Source: Deroplatys truncata (lineage: Eukaryota > Arthropoda > Insecta > Mantodea > Mantidae). From it: a stretch of DNA of 64,000 nucleotides. The notes beneath the pieces are model-generated. The model made no database searches, was not told where the DNA came from, and was given only the letters and a program-made list of their open reading frames with translations. The position numbers and the translations under genes are program-made. Shown here one piece after another: positions 34,675 through 45,904 of the stretch; the stretch's first letter is position 1, and each line of letters opens with the position of its first letter. The stretch lies in the NCBI GenBank assembly GCA_030765065.1, contig CM060979.1:104892350-104956349 (forward strand), given 5' to 3'.

Positions 34675-35988
34675 CGAGGGTAATCCCAAAAGTAAGGTCT
34701 CCAAAGCGCTGGAATCGCAGGGAAACTGTTTGTGTGGATGTTGGCCATACTGCTTTTTTCCTTCCTCCCTCCACTCTCTTCAGAAACCACCCCACATCCC
34801 TTAGTGCCCTCAGTCTTGGCTTGGCAACCAGTTATAATGGAGCTCCCGTTAGCTACTACCGCCAGGTGCGAAGTTCGCGCAGTTATTCTCTTTTTGAGTG
34901 CAAAAGGGGTTAATCCTGTCAAAATTCATCAACAGTTGATGGAAGTGTATGGAGAGTCTTGTATGGATGTCAAAAATGTCCGCAAGTGGTGTAGAGAATT
35001 TGCAAATGGTCGCACAGAAATTCATGACAAGAAAAGAAGCAGGAGACCTTCCATTTCTGACGAAACAATCACAAAGATTGAACAAATCATGCTTCAAGAT
35101 CGGCGGATCACTCTCGATGAGCTCTGCATTGTTGTTCCTGAGATTTCTCGAAGCACTATTCATCGGACTTTGATTGAAGAGTTGAAATTTCGGAAGGTGT
35201 ACGCAAGATGGGTCCCAAGAATGCTGACAGAAGATCACAAAAGGCAATACGCTGAAACTTCCCGCCAATTTCTTCAACACTATGGAGATGAAAAGGACAA
35301 CCTTTTGGATTCAATAGTCACGGGTGATGAAACCTGGGCTTTCCACTTCACACCTGAGACCAAACAACAATCACATGAGTGGCGGCATTCCGGTTCACCC
35401 AAGCCGCGAAAATTCAAGAGAACACAGTCTGCCGGTAAAGTCATGGCAACTGGGTTTTGGGATCGAAAGGGGATATTGTTGGTCAACTTTATGGATCCTG
35501 GGACAGGTATTGTCAGACATTAAAAAAAATCAGACGGACAATTCAGAACCGTAGAAGAGGAATGTTGAGCAAGGGCATAAGCCTTCTCCATGAGAATGCT
35601 CGCCCCCACACCGCCCGTCAAATCATGAATCTTCTGCAACAGTTTGGATGGGAAACTATCACCCATCCACCCTATAGTCCGGACTTAGCACCCAGTGACT
35701 ACCACTTGTTTCCCAAGTTGAAAGAACACTTGGCTGGAAGGCGCTTCGGTGACGACGATGAAGTGAAAAATGAGGTCCATCACTTTTTCAAGAGCATGGC
35801 GGCAAGCTGGTATGACATGGGCATACAAAAACTGTCACAGCGTCTACAAAAATGCATCGACCGAAATGGCGATTATGTGGAAAAATAGACAAATGTTAAA
35901 GCTTCAAAACTATGTACCATTTGTTGTCAATAAAAGTTTCTTTGTATTTTAAAAAAAGTTGGAGACCTTACTTTTGGGATTACCCTCG
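34675..35988 (+). mobile_element. Young mariner (DD34D-type) element, copy 1
   Basis: The 1314-bp element has near-perfect terminal inverted repeats of about 28 bp (CGAGGGTAATCCCAAAAGTA... and its complement). It is flanked by TA on both sides (34673-34674, 35989-35990), the mariner target duplication. It is very similar throughout to 61324-62646 in reverse orientation. It sits in UBAP1 intron 1. The close match between the copies and the intact ends imply recent movement. Confidence 0.95.
34837..35888 (+). pseudogene. Mariner transposase with a 16-bp deletion
   Basis: The ATG at 34837 opens MELPLATTARCEVRAVILFL, followed by an HTH DNA-binding region (CMDVKNVRKWCREFANGR, RRPSISDETITKIEQ) and WVPRMLTEDHK. 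The first catalytic block is IVTGDETWAFH. A 16-bp deletion near 35504, relative to the copy at 61324-62646, shifts the frame. The rest is read from about 35505 in another frame: LLHENARPHTARQIMN, then YSPDLAPSDYHLF. The second catalytic position, normally Asp, is Glu (HENARPH), 34 residues before the last Asp. Full length would be about 350 residues, normal for mariner. Confidence 0.9.
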
Positions 35989-35990
35989 TA

Positions 35991-38065
35991 AATACTAGTG
36001 ACTCTTCTCGAGAGTTGCTGAGTAAACAAGTGGCCCATCTGTATTAACTTGTAAAGGATGAACAAAGGATAATTGAGGAGGTGAAAAACAGTGAAAGAAA
36101 AAGCATATCCTTATTTATAGTGCGGGGAGTGTTGCCAGCTCGAGGACAGGTGTTAAAAATACGGTACTCCCAACAAATGGCCAGGGCCAAAGCAGTGGCA
36201 CCCTATGAAATAAATGTAAAATGTGATAAAAGACTCCATTACACACAAAATACTTTGTTTGAAATTCTGGTCACATTTTATTAATGTAGATACCTGATGC
36301 ATTAATTCTGATATAAATAAAGTAAATAATTATGAGCTTTGCACCCCATAATGCACAGAATATAATGCATTCCAGCACTTAAATATTAAACTGTTACAGT
36401 TCAGCTTTTTCCTTTTACAAGCACTTTGATGTAGGGGTGCAACATTGCATTTCGTTACATTTTGTGCTATTTTTGGTACTTTGTTTCAAAAAGTTGCTAT
36501 CATTCATTAGTATTTTCACATCCTCTGCTAACTGCACACACATTCCTCCTCCTGTGTACAAAATTGCTTACTCTCCTATGTACAAGGCTTTCTAGTGCAA
36601 CTACCAGCATCTCTTCTTTCAACATAGAGACTTCCTTCCACTGCCCAGAGATTCATAGGCTGCATCAGTGAATCCTTGATTAGCTCTCTAAGATACTCAC
36701 TGCAGCAACAAGCAGCAGTTAGGTAATCAAATCACAGTTTGAACTTGTAATTGGTACTCAGATGCTGTACTTTGTTAATTCAGGACTGTATTATTTTTAT
36801 TATTATATTAAATGCTTGTGTTAATTATCTTCAGGTAGTGTGTGTTAGAGATATACAGTGCATTTCACAATGCATTTCAAAAGTCTTGCACATGTCATGT
36901 CTCCAACATATCAAACAGTATATTTTAAAAGACGCTTTTTCACAGAAACAAACTGTTCTTAATATCATTGTTGTCAAGTTTTGACATCATCAGAAACGTT
37001 TTTAAATTATTACATTATTATTTTTTTGTATACCATCTCAAAGATTTTATTATTGTGTATGATTGCACAAGCTATCAATTGTTTTATACAACAACATTGC
37101 TATGGTAATCAAATAGTTGAAAGAGAACCTTTATTATATCTACCGAAGAATAACATCAGTAACATTCAAATAAACAACTTAGAAATGCAAATCTTAATGT
37201 TATAAGTAAGGCCAGAAGATAGGTAAATTGCCTTTTCTATTTGGGCTGATATAATAATGAGATAATTAGAGCTAAACGTGTTTCTGTACATTTAGAGATG
37301 ATAGGGTCAGATTTTATTTTGCCTATTTTAAGGTTTAAAGCCCTTTTTTGCCTGTTTTGAATCATTATGGCTTTTTTCAATGATTATTTATTTATTTATT
37401 TATTTTAAAAAGCACATAAAGAAAAGAAATGTTACACAAATAATGAAATGACACATTTATGTCACAAAAATATTTATTGATATTGTTCTCTGTGAATGCA
37501 TTTATTTTCAAGTAGTCGAAAACTTATCTCAAATGATTCAATCAAGCTCTTTAAATAGCAGAAACTATTAAAAGAATGCCAGGTATAATGAATTTAAGAA
37601 AGACATAAGAAAGAGGGGAAGTAGGTCAGGCCCAATGACCTATTGTTCCTCGCATGCTGCTGCTTGTGACACTGACAATACACGATTGTTTTTTTTATCC
37701 TGATTTCAAAGAGATAGAGTATCTAATTCAGAGAAAGGAAGAAAATCAGTTCTCTTAAGAGGTAAAATAATTATACAAATAACCTGTTAGCCTGCTGTTG
37801 AACTTGTTAAAGGCAACTAAAGTGTTTGTACTGACTTATTTATCATGATGAAATTAAGTTCATTGTTGAAAAGTAAATTACATGGCTTTGTTCACGAATT
37901 TGATTCAAATGCACTTTCTACTGATGGAACAATATTCTTTTGCCAAAATTATGAAAAATCTATTAATCATGAAAAAAGTATTTTATAACTCAACATTTTG
38001 TGACAGCAAAACACAAATGTAGGGTTTTTAAAATGGCCAGGCCTAAGACCACTTTAAAATTAACA
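35991..38065. other. UBAP1 intron 1, nothing recognised
   Basis: AT-rich intron sequence without recognisable genes or repeats. Confidence 0.4.
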
Positions 38066-39210
38066 GCAATTCATCATCCAGCAGACAATCTCAGTTTTCC
38101 CTGGATCTATTCAAGGCCTTCATGGGCTTGAGAATTCTGTTCTGGAAACTGGAAAACCAATCCCTCAGGACATTTCTGCAGAAGTACACTAAAGAAAAGC
38201 TTCCATCAGAATCCACACCAAGAAAAACTTACTTGAATGTCTGCTTTGAAGAGACCCTACAAAAGGTTCAAAATGAAGTTGCAGTAAAGAAAATCTGAAC
38301 TTCCATTGATGAAACAACTGATGCAATGGGATGTTACATGGCCAGTGTCGTCATCGGAGCTATGGAAGCAACATAAAGTGACCGTACAGTATTTCTTTTG
38401 ACAATGGAAGAGATTGAGAGAGCAAATAGTTCCACGTAGCACAATTATTTACAAATTCGTTAATGCTACTCTGGCCGCAGGGAATACGCATGATGTCCTA
38501 TTTCACATATGCAGCACCTTACATGAAAAAGCAGCTAAGCCTTGAAAGTTCTCTTCCCAAAAATGCTCTATCTCACATGTCTAGCCCACAGGTTGCACAG
38601 AATTGCCAAAGAAGTAAGAACTTTGTATCCTCTTGTGGATAACATCAAGGAGATCTTCCTTAAATCACCCTCCCAAGTGCAGGTTTTTAAGAATGTAGCA
38701 CCAGAGCTCGCTTTACCTCCATAGCCAGTTCTCACCAGATGGGGAACCTGGATCTCTGGAACCATATATTACAGCAACAGTTTGTGAGGTATTTTTTATG
38801 CTTTATCAGAGGACGAAGCTGTTTCAGTTCATGAGGTAAAGAAGTTGATCAACAAAGAACTCAGTGACAATCTGGCATTTATAGCAGCACATTATAGTGT
38901 GCTACCGGAAGCAATCTTGAAGTTGGAGATAAAAGGTGATACACTAGTGTCATCTATGGTAATCTTTGAAGATGCAATAAATCAGGTGCTGCAAGTACCA
39001 GGGGAGAAAGGAAAAAGTATTAGTGAAAAGTGTAAACATGTAACGAGGGTAATGTGTGACAACATTTGTGATGTCCTGAAAGGTGAAAGTTCTGATGTAA
39101 CTGATATGAGTCCTTCCGAAATAGCTTGTTTTAAATATGCTCCAGTTTCTTCAGTGGAAAAAGAACATGGTTTTTCCACGATGAAAAACGTTCTGACAGG
39201 TAGCTGACTA
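38066..39210 (+). pseudogene. hAT-type transposase remnant, second copy
   Basis: The + strand reads SLRTFLQKYTKEKLPSES (about 38163), SIDETTDAMGCYMASVVIG (about 38298), KMLYLTCLAHRLHRIAKEV (about 38560) and ELALPP-PVLTRWGTWI (about 38705). Then come KKLINKELSDNLAFIAAHY (about 38842) and the C-terminal dimerisation-like tail (YAPVSSVEKEHGFS, about 39135-39180). Stops and shifts separate the blocks. It is the same subgroup as 18151-19195 but keeps more of the C-terminus. Terminal repeats were not identified. Confidence 0.75.
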
Positions 39211-39241
39211 TGACAGTTGATACCTTGAAAAAAGCATCTTG

Positions 39242-39373
39242 TTTAAAATAGAGAGTTGAGGGTTGTTACACTACATCACTATAATATTCTTACTTGAACG
39301 CGTTTCGGGAGACAGCTTCAAGTAAGAATATTATAGTGATGTAGTGTAACAACCCTCAACTTTCTATTTTAAA
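39242..39373. repeat. Long near-perfect hairpin, 57-bp arms, with PLE-like loop
   Basis: 39242-39298 and 39317-39373 are reverse complements with one clear mismatch, around an 18-bp loop. On the - strand the junction reads CCCGAAACGCGTTC, the same CGAAAC-nn-GTTC signature that ends the PLE copies at 29065 and 45874. The octamer AACGCGTT is palindromic. It therefore looks like an inverted duplication of a PLE terminus in which the CUGANGA half was lost. Genesis by template switching is an inference. Confidence 0.8.
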
Positions 39374-40583
39374 TTATGACACATCACTGTTACTAGCTTC
39401 TAAATCTTCAAAATTAGTCAAGCATCTTGTTGCTTGTAATAAAGAAAAGTAAGAGTAAGTACTTTGTATGATAAATAAATTATCTTAGTTATTTGCATTA
39501 ATAAAGAGTGTGATTACTCTCTATTTTCAACATTTTAAGTGCCTTTTTTCCTGCCTATTTTAACCAAAACAAATGCCTGAACTTCCAGGTTCTAGTTATA
39601 AGCATATGTGATTGTCTTTTATTTTGTTTGTGTCTTGTGTATGTTTTCCAAGCATCATTAAAATCTCAATTGTCTCACTTTCACTTAAAACCACTATAAT
39701 TTTGAGTTGATTTCTACAAATAAACTGCATCAATAACAGCAGAAAATTTATTAAAGAAAATGCTTTGTCCTTTTAGCATTCAATTTAATGTTCAGTTTTT
39801 AAATTCTTGTTTAAAACCCTACAGAATTAGCTGTACTGCATGCTGTGCTTAATTTGCAATGTTTAGGTGCAATAATCCAAAAGGTTTTATGCAATGTTAG
39901 TAATACTTTGCTGTGATTTAAAACTTTGAATTAACCTGATTAGTCCAAAATGGATAAAGAAGATCTGTGGTGAATATCAGTGCTCCTTTTTCTGTTTCCC
40001 TTTACAAGAGTTTTGACTAGGATTGCTCTGTTGCATATGATTTCCTGTACATAAAACCAAGGAAGAGTATTTTTATTGAACTTGTATCTGATGTCCAAAA
40101 TTCCATGTCTATGGGAAACTAAAGGAATGGGCAGTTTTTGTACTTTTCATTGTAATGTGTTTCCCACAAAGGAATTATGTCATTTTATGGAGGTCACTGC
40201 TGTCGGCATCCAATTAAAAGTTCAAGTTTATATATTTTGCACTGTAGTAATGTGATCAGAAAATGCTTTGCATATTGTAGTGAGTACATAAAGGGATATT
40301 TGACTTCCCTGTTTTAAATGATTGCATTAGAAACAAAACAGTGGAACACAAATGTTGTAACTCTTTCATATACTCGAGTTGTTTCATTTCACTTCTGTTA
40401 TTTTCATATGACACAACAAAGTAATTCGTCATCATTACCATACAAATGGTTTATTGTTGAGTTTGGTTATTTGTTAATAATTAGTAATATTTCAATTCAA
40501 AATGAAGGATTCTCCATCATATAATAGATATGTTTACTGTAGTATATTGTGTTTGTGTCCTACTTAGAATTTGTGTACACCTT
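39374..40583. other. UBAP1 intron 1, nothing recognised
   Basis: No features recognised. Confidence 0.4.
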
Positions 40584-40730
40584 ACTTGTCCTATTTATGT
40601 ATTCTGGTGAGCCTGCTAGCTCTAGGAAATGTTGACATACTCTAAGGTTTACATATTACTTGTCCTGTTTACATATTCTGGTAAGCCTGCTAGTTGTATG
40701 AAATGTTGACATGACTCTAGGGTTGCCAAC
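40584..40730. repeat. Tandem duplication, 74-bp unit
   Basis: 'acttgtcctatttatgtattctgg' begins at 40584 and a diverged second unit begins at 40658. Both contain 'gcctgctag' and 'gaaatgttgacat'. Confidence 0.85.
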
Positions 40731-41319
40731 CTGCAGTGAATGAAATGAGAGACACACGCATTAAAATAGGAACATTTCACAAAACTAAGAAATGTTTTAA
40801 AAATCTTACACCAATGCATGCTTAACATACTCATGAAATTTACTTTTCTGTTAATATTATGTTTACCTAGTACTATAACTACATATAAAATAGTTAACAC
40901 TAGCTTTTATTAACAGTCTATTAATGTGTGCTGGAGGTAAGTAAACTCAGTTTTTCCAAGTTTTTTCTTCAAATGCTCAACATCTGACTTGATTATAGAA
41001 AGAAATTTTTGCAACCCATGTTCATTGAAAGCAAAGCTCATGTTCCAATCAAAGACAATCTACAGTTATTTTTGTACCAGTTCTCGTTTTATGTTAGTTA
41101 CACCCCAACAAAATAAACTTTGCTTTTAAGAACTGGAAGCGATAGTGGCACAAGAAGAATGATTATGTACTATTAGTTTTAACCAATTAGTAAACAATGC
41201 TATGAAAAGGCTAATAAGATGGATTTCTTGCAAGACAGGATGTTGCAATTATTTTGTGGGACAACCACTAATAATAAAGGTCACATAATCTTAATTTGAA
41301 ATTCAGGCCATCTTGTATA
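40731..41319. other. UBAP1 intron 1, nothing recognised
   Basis: No features recognised. Confidence 0.4.
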
Positions 41320-41715
41320 GCAGACATTCCTAAAGCATGCACTGCAGCACCCAGGGACACCATCAAGCACAAAGAGCATCGCAGCTGTCTTGATACTTTG
41401 TATCACATAATCCCTCATCAATTGACTTACCTGTGTGAATAATTATTTAGCATAAGCTTACAGTGCCTCAACATTGTGAGATCCGGATACAAGGCCCAAG
41501 TCTGTGAGTGGAGTGTGCATGTATGGAGCCACGATACAGTGTGCCTATTTCCTAGAATTTGTTGCTAAACAACAATATCAAATTTTTGTAAAATGCTCTA
41601 CAAGTAGTACCTCTGTATACTTTCATGAGTGTTCGTGTTTCCATATAAAGACGAGCTGGCACATTGAGATGAGTCAGCTTGCAGTTTATGTAACTAGTGC
41701 ATTGTGACATGTTAA

Positions 41716-44700
41716 CATGAAAAGATTTTTAACAACATTGCCAATGAGACAAGAACAAGATGTTGTTGCACCAGGTGAGAAAATGATAGAAGCTGCTTCT
41801 GGATCTCTTAAAACAAAGTATAGAAAATAGACATTATGGTTTTACTTGTGCTGAAGTCAGTGGCAAAATGCACTCTGAATTTGTTCTTTGTATGAAAGTT
41901 TTATCCAGTAAGTCTCCACTCCCTAGTAAACTTAAACAATGCTTGGAAAGTCTTCACTGAAGTGTGATTAGGAAACCAAGGGACTTTTTATCAAGGAAAT
42001 GAATAGCAGTCTGTTGTTTTTTTTCTAAACATTCTCCAGTTAACAGTAATGCACTTTTAGCTCCCTATAAAATGGCTTACTAAGTTGCCCAATGTAAAAA
42101 GCCTCATACAATAGTATACTAATATTTGTGAAAATTGTAACACCGTGAAAGAATGGTCGAATATATCCAAACTCTGTGGATGTGTTTAACAATGTGCCAG
42201 CAATAAGTGATTAGGATTGCAGAGAGATGTGGTACACAAAGGACCAGGAGCTCCCTGTCTTGGTGTCTGACAAGGTCAATGTTTACGCCAAGTTTAGTCA
42301 GTAAAGAGTTATCAAACAAGGTGGAAACATGACAGCAAGTACTAGTATGCCTCGTCGACATCAAAGGGCACAATATCATCATGTGAGTGAGATCAAATGG
42401 GGCAGAATGATTGGTCTTAGGAAGCGGGTGACATTTTGACTCATACAAGGCATGCTGCTACAACAGTGATGCATGTGTGGAAGAAGTGGTTGGTGGATAG
42501 TAGAGGATTGTACACAGTTACAAGTGGGTACTGGATCACACAGTATGATTCACAGCACTGGTTGACCACCATCTTATTATCATGGCCATAATGGACTGTA
42601 CAACTTCGTCCACAGTGTTGGCTTGACTCTGGAGTACTGCAACAGATGTCAACCTGTATGCATCGATGGTTCGATGTGTCTGCTGTGGATTGGATTGGTT
42701 GCAGACATGCCATTGCATTGGCTTCCATTGTCCAGAAACCACAAGTGCCTCTGACTGCAAAGGGCACGTGAGTATACCCCTGGCATGCTGAGTAGCAAAA
42801 GGTAGTGTTTTCAGACGAGTTCTGCTTCAACCTGTCCAGTGATGGCTGCATGTGTGTTCAACTGTACCATGGTGAGTGCAATGTGTAATCCTGCATTGTT
42901 GAGCAACATAACAGACAAACACCAGATGTGATGGTTTGAAATGCCTTTGGTTACAACAACCAATCTCACTGCCTAGGTATTGAGGACAATCTGAACAGCA
43001 ACCAGTACACGAGGAAAGTTTTAGAGCCCAAGGTACTCCCTCTCCTTCAGGCAAATCTACAGTCCACATTTCAGTAGGACAATGCCTGGCCACATATTGC
43101 AAGGAATGTGCAAGCCTTCGAAGAATGGTGGGTACCATTGCTCCCCTGGCTTCCATGTTCGCTTGACATGCCGCCCATCAAACATATCTGCGATATGGTT
43201 GGTAAGCAACTTGTTCATCGCAATCCTCTAGTAACCATTGTTGATGACTTGTGAGCTCACATACAAAATGCATGGAGGGAAATTCTCCAGGAACTTATCC
43301 AGAACCTCTTTGATTCCATACCATGGTGTTTAGTTTCTCTGATTGCAGCGCTTGGAGGCAACACAAAATAATGAATACTCAAGTTCAAAGGTCATGTACA
43401 GATCTGTAAACTTAATCCAGTGTATTGCCATGTACCTAATCCGTGGTACAAAGTTCATTTCAATCACATGTTTCCTTCTTGGTTCAATTTTCATAAACAT
43501 TAGTGTAGAAGAGTTGATGTTGCCTGCTGCTGTTGATATGACTGAAATTATGCTCGGGGAGAATGCTGGTATTCAGCTTCTCAAAGTGCCACTGTTCAAT
43601 AACAATCAGCAGGAGGATGGATGACATAGCTATAGACATTACAGATCTGCTTTTAAATGGCTTGAAAGACAAAAGAGCTTGCAATTCAGATTGATTAGGC
43701 AGTTAGTCAACATGCACATTTAATATACTATGTTAGATTTGTTAGTCAGAAACCGTTAATTGAAGATTTATTGTTCTGCAAAGCGATGGAAGATGGTACA
43801 ACTGGAAAAGACTTGTTTGAGGTTATGGAACACTTTTATGGCAACAACAAAATTAACTGAGAACAGCGTGTTGGAATATGTACATATGGCACATGATTAT
43901 TCACTGGTTTATACCAAAGACTAAAAACTTGCATTCTTTCCAACATACCTTACGCTGTTTGGACTCACTGTGTAATATATAGAGAGGCTTTGGCAGCAGA
44001 AAAATTTAGTAGAGAATTGGACAACACTTTAAAATCCATGATACAAGTAATACACTTTATTAAAAGTAGGTCAAATAAAGCTAGAAGACTCTGCTGAAAT
44101 GTGTAATGACATGGGTGATGAACATTTGTATCTTTGTTTTATAACAGTGCTTGGTGGTTGTCTCTGGGAAAGTCCTTGCTAAGATTGTACAAACTCAGGA
44201 ATGAAATGTACTCATATTTGCATGATGGAAATCATGCCCATGCTGGTATGTTTGTTGACAAAGATTTCTTAATTAATTTCTTCTTGGCCTTTTAACCGAC
44301 CTGTTTGAAAGCTTAAATATTCTGAACAGCTCCTTGCAGGGTAATAATGCAAACATTTCCAGCTCTTCAATAAAGTTGAAGGATTCAAAGAAAAAAGCTT
44401 TCACTTTGAAAGAACAATTTGATAAAAGGTGATTATACAATATTTCCTTTTTTGAATCAGTTACTTCAACAAAATGACTTCATGCTAAAAGATGAACTGA
44501 AAAGTATGTTCATCAACCACTTATCAAAATTGGGACTCCATTTTGAAGAATACCTCCAAAAAGATAAAGTCAAATCATTAATGAGAAGGCACGGAATTTC
44601 ACAAACAAGGAAACGGAACAGCTCATTGACATTTATATGGACTCATCTTTGAAATCGAGGTTTGTGTCTCAGTCTTTGTTTGAATTTTAGTGCAGCATTA

Positions 44701-44830
44701 AAGATGAGTATCCAGTAATGAGCAAGAAAGTGCTTCAAGCTTTAATACTGTTTGCCAGTTCTTACCTTTTTTGAGTGTGGTTTTTCTGGTGTTGCTTTAT
44801 CAAAAATTACACCAAGATACCATGAACTGA
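41716..44830 (+). pseudogene. hAT transposase with BED zinc finger, split by Tc1
   Basis: The ATG at 41716 opens MKRFLTTLPMRQEQ. After a shift the BED finger region reads YGFTCAEVSGKMHS, FVLCMKVLSSKSPLPSKLKQ (about 41843-41950). Just before the Tc1, CKKPHTI (about 42091) is readable, and directly after it EELMLPAAVDMTEIMLGE (43508-43562) continues in the same frame. IDDIAIDIT-like sequence, YAVWTHCVIYREALAAEKF (about 43948) and the C-terminal FECGFSGVALSKI (about 44770) follow. Stops and shifts are frequent. It resembles the ZBED5/SCAND3-related hAT group. Confidence 0.8.
42117..43505 (+). mobile_element. Tc1-type transposon nested in the hAT
   Basis: The 1389-bp element is flanked by TA (42115-42116, 43506-43507). 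Terminal repeats of about 25 bp are visible: TACTAATATTTGTGAAAATTG at the left and the complement of CACTAATGTTTATGAAAATTG at the right. The + strand encodes a decayed Tc1 transposase: MPRRHQRAQYHHVSEIKWGR (42347), VVFSDEFCFNLSSDG (about 42802), DNAWPHIARNVQAFEEW (about 43079) and PPIKHICDMVG (about 43171), where the final Glu of the DD34E triad has become Lys. Removing it leaves one TA and restores the hAT frame. Confidence 0.92.
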
Positions 44831-44849
44831 TCAAAAATAAAATGCACTT

Positions 44850-45190
44850 CCTTTTTATCTTATTTATTTATGTATTAAAGTCGCTTTAACCAGAAATCAT
44901 ATTGGGATTACAACGTATACATAGATTTTATATTATAAACATTCAGTTACAAACAGTTATATAAGCTAACATCTTTCAAAAACTGTAGGATGATACATAA
45001 ATATGGTTCATTAAGAGCCTCATACAGATTGTTAGGAGCACCATTATTAAGTCTCTGAATTACAGGTTGAGAACACTGTAATTAGATGCTGGACCGTGAG
45101 TGTGACTTGACACTGATCACCGTAACTGGAGGATTGTGAATTAGAAGATATGTGTGAGGTAACGTGTGCCTGATGCAGAGTCTGTTGCCA
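44850..45190 (-). mobile_element. 3' end of a LINE (C-terminus and A/T-rich tail)
   Basis: On the - strand the end of a LINE ORF2 is readable (NNGAPNNLYEALNEP, then ILQFLKDVSLYNCL, about 44955-45070). A short 3' UTR and a (aaat)n-type tail at 44850-44885 follow. It probably belongs to the same element as the 5' half at 45905-47990, with a Penelope-like fragment in opposite orientation between them and the reverse transcriptase missing. Confidence 0.6.
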
Positions 45191-45194
45191 TTTT

Positions 45195-45900
45195 TGTAGC
45201 CATCTTAAAAACAGCTAGAAAAAATGGCTACAAAACAGATATGGTGGATAGGTTAATCAAAAAATTCTAGCAACAAAAAATGATAAAAGAAAATACAACC
45301 CTCAAACCACACAAACAAAATCCGACATACAAAAAAGTCACATTTCACCCATGGGCACATAACAAATTCAAGAAAATTTTCAATAATAGCAATGTGGCAC
45401 TCATTCCCGAAAATAAATTCAGCATAAAATTCCTCATAAATGCAAATCAAAAAGAAAAAATGCCAGCTCATAAAAAATCCGGGATTTATAGAATAGATTG
45501 CAAGGATTGTGAATAAATCTATATTGGTCAAACTAAGCGTAACATAGAAACAAGGCTTAAGGAACATTTTCAAAACATCAAATACAGGGAAGAGGAAAAA
45601 TCAGCAGTTGCAGCACATTTTTGGATACAGGGACATGAAATTGAGGACACAGTATCACTTATCAAGCAGGCACAAAAACCTATGGAATTAAACATTAGGG
45701 AGAAAATATTTCTTGGAAATTTCGTCCAAGGTTAATGAATTTCGACATCCCTATGGACAAAAATTTGATTACTAAACTTGTAGAACCACCACTAGAGGGA
45801 CAAAGAAACATCTGTAACCATCAGAGGAAAGCCAACCAGTTGCAATCAGCTGACGATGAGGAAGTGATTCCTCGAAACTAGTTCTAAGGTATTGAACCTA
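45195..45900 (+). mobile_element. Penelope-like element fragment, best-preserved endonuclease
   Basis: The + strand reads KTARKNGYKTDMVDRLIKK, stop, then KKVTFHPWAHNKFKKIF (about 45328) and KSGIYRIDCKDCE (about 45475; GIY plus CX2C). A TAA stop follows, then IYIGQTKRNIETRLKEHF (about 45516) and SAVAAHFWIQGHEI (about 45602). This is a PLE GIY-YIG endonuclease with both GIY and YIG motifs intact. The frame ends QSADDEEVIPRN and a TAG stop at 45878-45880, inside a hammerhead-like motif. The RT is absent. It is inserted between the two halves of a LINE. Confidence 0.85.
45850..45884 (+). ncRNA. Hammerhead-ribozyme-like motif at PLE 3' end (best copy)
   Basis: The sequence is CTGACGA (45850-45856; fits CUGANGA), one extra T, and a 6-bp stem GAGGAA/TTCCTC closed by a GTGA tetraloop. 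Then follow GAAA (45874-45877) and the self-complementary octamer AACTAGTT. All core nucleotides of a type I hammerhead are present, except that the extra T precedes stem II and stem III is too short to fold alone. Small hammerhead variants linked to Penelope-like elements and acting as dimers are known, and this layout fits them. The predicted cut follows GTT at 45881-45883. The TAG stop of the PLE lies in stem III. Confidence 0.7.
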
Positions 45901-45904
45901 TTTT

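Larger units (their letters stand above)
41320..44850 (+). mobile_element. BED-finger hAT transposon (ZBED/Charlie-like), interrupted
   Basis: The element is recognised from its transposase. A possible left terminus is cagacattcctaaagcatgc (about 41321), which resembles hAT ends of the CAG...TTCC.AA type. A Tc1 element is inserted at 42117-43505. The coding region stops at about 44830, where the 3' tail of a LINE begins. A hAT-like complementary end (ttgggaaccccacctg) occurs near 49097-49112 and could be the right terminus, with later insertions between. No 8-bp target duplication was confirmed. Confidence 0.65.

Noticed and set aside
34849-35280. 143-codon - strand frame within the mariner, repeated as 140 codons at 62051-62473
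   Set aside because: Antisense shadow of the transposase; conserved only because both copies are the same element.
42119-43156. Long - strand open frames of 109-136 codons
   Set aside because: They are antisense shadows of the decayed + strand Tc1 transposase, whose motifs are readable on the other strand.
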